Assembly: GCA_030425785.1 (NCBI GenBank)
Contig: JAUHYJ010000030.1
Span: 1-13,362, forward strand
Length of the DNA: 13,362 bases
Direction: 5' to 3'
DNA from: Acidimicrobiia bacterium
GTDB taxonomy: Bacteria; Actinomycetota; Acidimicrobiia; Acidimicrobiales; Ilumatobacteraceae
Shown: positions 7,070-11,227 of the stretch, piece after piece
How positions within the stretch are numbered: position 1 is the stretch's first letter
How the letters are laid out: every line of letters begins with the position of its first letter
Program-made: the position numbers and the translations under genes
The notes under the pieces: generated by a model
What the model saw: only the letters and a program-made list of their open reading frames with translations
Told to the model about the DNA's origin: nothing
Databases searched by the model: none

Positions 7070-7176
7070 GGGGTGTCCTTTCGCGTGATGGGGAACACGA
7101 TCGACGGTACGGACGCGGGGTGGTCCGGGTCTTGGCCCCGGCGGCCACCTTCGTGACCGATCCGGCCAACGCCCAC

Positions 7177-7195
7177 GTTCTGCTAGAACCCGCGC
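7177..7195 (+). promoter_or_regulatory. Leaderless -10 with overlapping palindrome before the AraC-type regulator
   Basis: TAGAAC (7184-7189) ends 6 nt before the ATG at 7196, the same spacing as the TACAAC element before the gene at 3753. No ribosome site precedes the ATG, so a leaderless transcript is likely. The hexamer forms one arm of a perfect 5-3-5 palindrome, GTTCT-GCT-AGAAC (7177-7189). A protein bound there would cover the -10, so the site could serve for autoregulation. No clear -35 was found. Confidence 0.5.
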
Positions 7196-8191
7196 ATGGC
7201 CTCGATCGGCACGCCCGTGGTTCGTCGCATGATCGACGTCGCCCGCGACGAGCACGACCGCGACGAGCTGCTCGCGAGTGTCGGCTTGACATCGGCGCCG
7301 AGCGGTGTCGAGTGGACGGGCGAGGGGATCGACGAGGAGGCGTACTACGCCCTGCTCGAGCGGATCGCGATCGACGACCCCGAGTTCCCCGGCCGATACG
7401 CCCGTGCACTGCGACCGGACGACCTCGGCGCGCTCGGTCTCGCCTTCAAGACCGCGCCAACGGTCCAGGTCGCGCTCGAGCGACTGGCCCGCTACCTGCT
7501 CGTGCTCAGCGACACCCTCCAGTACGAGTTGACGACCACGGCCGAGGGCGGGCGGTTCGCGCTCGTCGGGCGGCCACACCATCGCCGTGGCGCCGCGATC
7601 GCGAACGAATGTGCGCTCGCCGCGGTGCTGTCGATCACGCGCAGCGTCAGCGCCACGCCGGTCGACCCGGTGCTCGTCGAGTTCCAACACGGCCCTCCCG
7701 ACGACGACCGACACCTCCGTTCCGTCTTCGGCTGCCCGGTGCGGTTCGAAGCTGTCGTCAACGCGCTCCATTTCGACCCCGCCGGGCTCGAGCGTCGCAC
7801 CCTGCTCGCCGACGACGGGTTGTCGTCGTACCTGCTCGCCCGCCTCGACGACCTGACGGCCCGCAAGGCGTCGCGTTCGATCGTCGACGACGTGCGCGCG
7901 GTGATCGCCGACGCGCTCCCCGACGGACAACCGAGCAAGTCACTCGTCGCTCGTCGTCTGGGCGTGAGCGAGCGGACCCTGCATCGCCAGCTCGCCGACC
8001 ACGGCGAGACCTTCCAGTCGATCGCCACGCACGCGCGCCGCGACGCCGCCGAAGCGCTCCTGGCAGAGGGTCGCCACTCGATCGTCGAGGTCGCATTCCT
8101 CACCGGCTTCGCCGACCAGACCGCGTTCTCGCGTGCCTTCAAGCGCTGGACCGGCACGACCCCCGGCGCCTACCGGGGCGGCAACGCCTGA
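7196..8191 (+). CDS. AraC-family transcriptional regulator (OruR/ArgR-type sensor domain)
   Basis: The protein has 331 residues. The N-terminal two thirds (about 1-215) match the ligand-binding domain found in AraC regulators related to OruR: an early helical region, then DDLGALGLAFKTAPTVQVALERLARYLLV (75-103), and FGCPVRF (178-184). The C-terminal double helix-turn-helix spans about 247-328, with VARRLGVSERTLHRQL (251-266) as first recognition unit and VAFLTGFADQTAFSRAFKRWTGTTPGAYR as second, the standard AraC signature. It is divergent from the DUF4386-dehydrogenase-VOC operon and probably activates it in response to a small hydrophobic or aromatic molecule; the inducer is unknown. Start at ATG 7196; no upstream ribosome site is visible, consistent with leaderless translation. 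Confidence 0.92.
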   Translation: MASIGTPVVRRMIDVARDEHDRDELLASVGLTSAPSGVEWTGEGIDEEAYYALLERIAIDDPEFPGRYARALRPDDLGALGLAFKTAPTVQVALERLARYLLVLSDTLQYELTTTAEGGRFALVGRPHHRRGAAIANECALAAVLSITRSVSATPVDPVLVEFQHGPPDDDRHLRSVFGCPVRFEAVVNALHFDPAGLERRTLLADDGLSSYLLARLDDLTARKASRSIVDDVRAVIADALPDGQPSKSLVARRLGVSERTLHRQLADHGETFQSIATHARRDAAEALLAEGRHSIVEVAFLTGFADQTAFSRAFKRWTGTTPGAYRGGNA

Positions 8192-8203
8192 ACGAGCGGC
8201 CCT

Positions 8204-8221
8204 GGCCCGACGCGACGGGCC
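8204..8221 (+). terminator. Possible GC hairpin after the AraC-type gene
   Basis: GGCCCG (8204-8209) and CGGGCC (8216-8221) form a perfect 6-bp stem with a 6-nt loop, 12 nt after the stop. There is no U-tract. Such hairpins sometimes terminate in high-GC genomes, but chance is not excluded. Confidence 0.35.
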
Positions 8222-8295
8222 GAATGTCACTGGGTCGGCGGCCACGGCGGCGCGATCGTGATGGTGAGCGGGCCCCACTCGTGGAGGAGGCGGGC

Positions 8296-9018
8296 ATGAC
8301 CGAGACCCACAGCGTCACGCGCGAACACGCCGATGTCGTCGAACACCGACGGGTGGGGCGGTGGTCGGCAGCCAGGGTGACGGCGAGCACCTTCGGTGTC
8401 CTGGCCGGGCTGGGTGGGATCCGCCACGGCATCGGGGAGATCCGACAGGGCAACGTCGGCACCGACGGATTCTCCATCGAATCCTGGACGGACGGGCCGG
8501 TGGCCGAGCACTTCGACGGCGAGCCGGCGTTCACGGTGGTCCCGAACATGCTCGCGACCGGTGTGCTGGCGATCGGCGTCTCGTTGCTCGTGATCGTGTG
8601 GGCGGGTTGGTTCGTCGACCGACGCCACGGAGGGCTCGTGCTCTCGTTGCTGTCGGTCGCGATGCTGCTGCTCGGCGGCGGGGTCGGCCCGCCGGTCGTC
8701 GGTGCGCTGGCCGGCTGGCCCGGGAGCGCGATCGGCGACGGACTCGAACGCCGGCGCCATCGCTGGACGGGGCCACTCGGCGATCGTCTCGCACCGGCAT
8801 GGCCGTGGACGTACGCGCTCGCGACCTCGAACGGCATCTTCCTGATGGTCGTGTCGTTCGTGCTGATCACGAACTTCGGGTTGACGAACGCGGACCTGCT
8901 GCTCGCCAGCTTCGGCGCCTCGGTGATCCTGCTCGTCGCGACGACGGCGTGCGCGATCGCTCGCGACGTACGTCGCGAGCGAGACGCCGAAGCCCGGCTC
9001 AACGCTGCTCGACGATGA
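8296..9018 (+). CDS. Five-helix membrane protein of unknown function
   Basis: The protein has 240 residues. The ATG at 8296 follows GGAGGAGG (8283-8290) by 5 nt. Likely membrane segments are at about residues 28-46, 82-107, 113-140, 172-195 and 199-221. The first carries LGGIRHGIGEIRQGNVG (39-55), a His/Glu/Gln-rich turn, and the third ends in a glycine run GGGVGPP. The chain finishes with a charged cytoplasmic tail. The overall pattern (short first helix with HGxxEixQGN, then a loop ending in PAFTVVPN before the second helix) resembles a widespread uncharacterised prokaryotic membrane family, but no function is known. It is 104 bp from the AraC-type gene. Its last 20 bp overlap the end of the convergent PCu(A)C gene. 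Confidence 0.8.
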   Translation: MTETHSVTREHADVVEHRRVGRWSAARVTASTFGVLAGLGGIRHGIGEIRQGNVGTDGFSIESWTDGPVAEHFDGEPAFTVVPNMLATGVLAIGVSLLVIVWAGWFVDRRHGGLVLSLLSVAMLLLGGGVGPPVVGALAGWPGSAIGDGLERRRHRWTGPLGDRLAPAWPWTYALATSNGIFLMVVSFVLITNFGLTNADLLLASFGASVILLVATTACAIARDVRRERDAEARLNAARR

Positions 9019-9436
9019 CGGTGGCCACCACCGGATCGGCCCCGTCGAGTTCGACGTCGACCGCGATCTCGTCCCCTTCGGCCAAGGGTGCGGTGAGGCC
9101 GAGGCACATCAGGTGGAGACCGTTCGGTTCCATCTCGATCCGGCCGCCGGCGGCGAGCTCGAGCACGGCCGAGGGCGCATCACCCATGCTCGCCACGTCG
9201 TCGTCGAACGTCGACAGGTGCGGCACGACCACCGCGCAGACCGGCGACGTCGCGCCCAGGTATCGGCTCGGTGCCGCGCCCCGGTTCTCGATCGTGACGT
9301 AGAACGCGGCGCTGTCGACACCCGGCGGCGTCGGACGGGTCCACGCGTCCACCACGACCACGCCCCCGCTCGCGCCACATCCGGCGACGAGCAACGCGAC
9401 GCATGCGACCGACCCGATGCGGCGCCGCGTCCTCAC
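8999..9436 (-). CDS. PCu(A)C-type periplasmic copper chaperone lipoprotein (DUF461)
   Basis: The protein has 145 residues from a GTG at 9436, which overlaps the stop of the SCO gene by four bases (GTGA). That start gives a compact lipoprotein signal: RTRRRIG, a hydrophobic core, and the lipobox VAGC with Cys20. A start at 9490 would add an 18-residue Arg-rich extension within SCO and is less likely. The mature part has the PCu(A)C motif: His and Met ten residues apart (PHLSTF...ASM), then, after 23 residues (21 is more usual), HLM in GLHLMCLGL. The domain opening DAWTRPTPPGVDSAAFYVTIEN is also typical. The family carries Cu(I) outside the membrane and helps to build the CuA centre of cytochrome c oxidase, usually with SCO, whose gene precedes it here. 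Confidence 0.9.
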   Translation of the reverse strand: MRTRRRIGSVACVALLVAGCGASGGVVVVDAWTRPTPPGVDSAAFYVTIENRGAAPSRYLGATSPVCAVVVPHLSTFDDDVASMGDAPSAVLELAAGGRIEMEPNGLHLMCLGLTAPLAEGDEIAVDVELDGADPVVATVIVEQR

Positions 9437-10119
9437 GACAGTTCGCGCAGATCGGCGACGAGCCGGTCGACGTCGAGCAGTGCGGGCCACACGATGCGCA
9501 GGTGACCGTCGCCGTCGATCCCCATCAGGGTCGACGTGTGGTCCATCGTGTAGCCACCACCCTCGATCGCCTCGCCCTCGGCGAAGAACACGCCGTACTG
9601 GCTCGCGACCCGCTCGACGGCCTCGGGTTCGCCGGTCGCTCCCTCGAACGTCGGGTCGAACGACCGCACGTAGTCGCCGAGCCGGTCGAGCTCGTCACGG
9701 GCCGGGTCGATCGACACCAGGAGCAGGCGGACGTCCTCGGCATCGTCGCCCAGTTGCCGCCGTGCGGCCGCGACCTGTGCGAGCGTCGTCGGGCAGACGT
9801 CGGGACACGACGTGTAGCCGAAGTAGACGAGCAACAGGTCGCCCCGGTAGTCGGCGAGGTCGACCGGCGTGCCGTCGCTGCGGACCAAGCCCTCCATCGA
9901 CGGCGCCGCGGTCGGCGCCTGCATCACGGTGCCCGAGTACGGATGCGGCCGGAGCAGGCCGAGCCCGAACCAGACGATCGCAGCCACGACGACGAGGCCG
10001 GCGACCACGAAGCCGACACGGCGGACCCGGCGGCGCGGGTCGCGACCGCCGACCCGGGCGTCGTGCCCGGTCGTGGGAGGCGCGGTGGGAGGCGTCGTGG
10101 GAGGCGTGGTGGCGGTCAT
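9433..10119 (-). CDS. SCO1/SenC-family copper chaperone for cytochrome c oxidase
   Basis: The protein has 228 residues. A Thr/Pro-rich and then Arg-rich cytoplasmic N-terminus leads into a single membrane anchor (about residues 35-55) and an external thioredoxin-like domain. The copper ligands are present: Cys105 and Cys109 in TSCPDVCP and His194 in TMDHTST. LVSIDPARD (134-142) is the usual SCO strand-turn. SCO proteins deliver copper to, or reduce the cysteines of, the CuA site of oxidase subunit II. The ATG at 10119 overlaps the preceding stop by four bases (ATGA), and no separate ribosome site is seen, so translation is probably coupled. The N-terminal TTPP repeats come from a 12-bp tandem repeat. 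Confidence 0.92.
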   Translation of the reverse strand: MTATTPPTTPPTAPPTTGHDARVGGRDPRRRVRRVGFVVAGLVVVAAIVWFGLGLLRPHPYSGTVMQAPTAAPSMEGLVRSDGTPVDLADYRGDLLLVYFGYTSCPDVCPTTLAQVAAARRQLGDDAEDVRLLLVSIDPARDELDRLGDYVRSFDPTFEGATGEPEAVERVASQYGVFFAEGEAIEGGGYTMDHTSTLMGIDGDGHLRIVWPALLDVDRLVADLRELS

Positions 10120-10120
10120 G
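10073..10120 (-). repeat. 12-bp tandem repeat coding for Thr/Pro repeats in the SCO N-terminus
   Basis: Three near-identical 12-bp units of the form GTGGGAGGCGnn run from 10073 to 10108, with a degenerate fourth to 10120. On the minus strand they code for repeated T-T/A-P-P tetrapeptides right after the start Met. The in-frame unit length means copy-number change would leave the frame open. Confidence 0.8.
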
Positions 10121-10757
10121 GGTAGCACTGGAACGCGTGGGCGGCCTCGTAGGCGAACGACGCGAAGCCGCCGTCGTTGCGGAGCTCGCCGCCGAGCACG
10201 TCGATGTGGCGGACGAGCTTGTCGGCGTCGCCGGTGAGGGTCAGGTAGCGGTACTCGCCGCGGATCATGCCGAGCCCGTCGACGAGGGCGTAGCTGGGAG
10301 CGAAGACGTCGACATCGGTCGAACGGCGGAACCCGAGACCGACGACGTTCTCGATCTGACCGTCCGAGCCCGACAGCCAGGGCCAATCCGCATCGATGGC
10401 GGCGCGCGCACGGTCGACATCGGCGAGATCGGGGTCGGGATCGAGCACGATCGTGACCACACGGAACGGAGTCCCCCCGAGATCGACCCCCGATTCCACA
10501 CGCGACCGCACCTGCCGCATCGTCGACTCGACGGCGTCGCACGCGTCGTCACAGCCGAGCGGCACGAAGGTGTAGAGCGTGATCGCGCCCCGTGCGTCCT
10601 CGCTCGTGACCGTCGCCCCCGTCTGATCGACGAGCGCGTAGCCGGGTGCGAGCCGGAGCCGCGGAAGCACCTGGATGGGCTGGAACACGGCGAACGCGAT
10701 CGCCGCGAGCGCCACCACGACCATCACCGCACCGAGGACCTTTGCCCATCGTGGCAC
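10116..10757 (-). CDS. SCO-like thioredoxin-fold protein lacking the third copper ligand
   Basis: The protein has 213 residues from a GTG at 10757; GAGG lies 9 nt upstream. It has one N-terminal membrane anchor (about 8-25), then an external domain. FVPLGCDDACDAV (64-76) contains the SCO-type CxxxC (Cys69, Cys73) at the usual place, and VVTIVLDPDPD (100-110) matches the strand-turn seen in SCO. The His expected before the last strand is missing: the aligned stretch is VFAPSYALVD (151-160). Without it, tight copper binding is doubtful; a thiol-disulfide role in preparing CuA cysteines or SCO is possible. A lone Cys211 sits near the C-terminus (FQCYP). It is first in the operon with SCO and PCu(A)C, and overlaps SCO by four bases. 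An exported redoxin of another kind is an alternative. Confidence 0.82.
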   Translation of the reverse strand: MPRWAKVLGAVMVVVALAAIAFAVFQPIQVLPRLRLAPGYALVDQTGATVTSEDARGAITLYTFVPLGCDDACDAVESTMRQVRSRVESGVDLGGTPFRVVTIVLDPDPDLADVDRARAAIDADWPWLSGSDGQIENVVGLGFRRSTDVDVFAPSYALVDGLGMIRGEYRYLTLTGDADKLVRHIDVLGGELRNDGGFASFAYEAAHAFQCYP

Positions 10758-10778
10758 TCGCCAATCCTCGGTACCGTC

Positions 10779-11207
10779 ATGACGGTGAGGGATCTCGTTC
10801 GACGCTTCGCCGTCCCGGTGGTGATCTTGGTCTCGCTGAGCGCCGGCGGCCTCGCGATGTGCGGGCTGCCCGGCGACAGCCTGGACGACGACGCCGGGAT
10901 CGCCGGCACGTACGTCGTCAACGGTGTCGACCCGACCGACGTCGAGTACTCCGGCACCGTCACCATCAGGCCTCGCGACGACGGTCGCTACGACGTCCAG
11001 TGGCTCGTCACCGGCGCGATCCAGACCGGCGTCGGCGACCTCGTCGGCGACCGGTTCACCGTCGAGTGGTCGACCGTCGACTCGCCCCGCGGCACCGCCG
11101 GCGGCACGGCCGAGTACGTCGTCCAGAGCGACGGACGGCTCGTCGGCGAGCGGAGCGTCGACGGCGTCGACGCCGTGGGCACCGAGGAGATCTTCCCCGA
11201 ACCCTGA
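10779..11207 (+). CDS. Small secreted or lipid-anchored beta-rich protein, unknown function
   Basis: The protein has 142 residues. The N-terminus (VRRFAVPVVILVSLSAGGLAMCG, from residue 7) is a signal sequence; Cys28 could be lipidated, but the Met before it makes LAMC an atypical lipobox. The rest reads as repeated beta strands: GTYVVNGVDP, YSGTVTI, YDVQWLVTG, GVGDLVGDRFTVEW, GTAEYVV, GERSV. The pattern of Gly-Thr-Tyr, Tyr-Ser-Gly-Thr-Val and Gly-Val-Gly strands is seen in small exported proteins annotated loosely as fibronectin-binding-like, with no proven role. Its ATG is only 21 bp from the divergent GTG of the SCO-like gene. Its stop is 20 bp from that of the cytochrome fusion gene. It has no clear ribosome site. 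The family-like strand pattern supports a real gene. Confidence 0.68.
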   Translation: MTVRDLVRRFAVPVVILVSLSAGGLAMCGLPGDSLDDDAGIAGTYVVNGVDPTDVEYSGTVTIRPRDDGRYDVQWLVTGAIQTGVGDLVGDRFTVEWSTVDSPRGTAGGTAEYVVQSDGRLVGERSVDGVDAVGTEEIFPEP

Positions 11208-11227
11208 GACACCGGGTCGCTGCTGCA

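Noticed and set aside
6323..7930. A 535-residue version of the DUF4386 protein starting at 7930
   Set aside because: The extra N-terminus runs antisense through the AraC-type gene; the ATG at 7069 has a proper ribosome site and matches the family start.
8139..9107. Minus-strand 322-codon frame over the membrane-protein gene
   Set aside because: No recognisable domain, Ser/Arg/Pro-rich, and the plus strand has a ribosome site and clear membrane helices here.
9417..10778. Long plus-strand frame over the SCO and PCu(A)C genes, running into the small exported protein
   Set aside because: The upstream part is Arg-rich shadow translation; only the part from the ATG at 10779 has a signal sequence and regular strand pattern.
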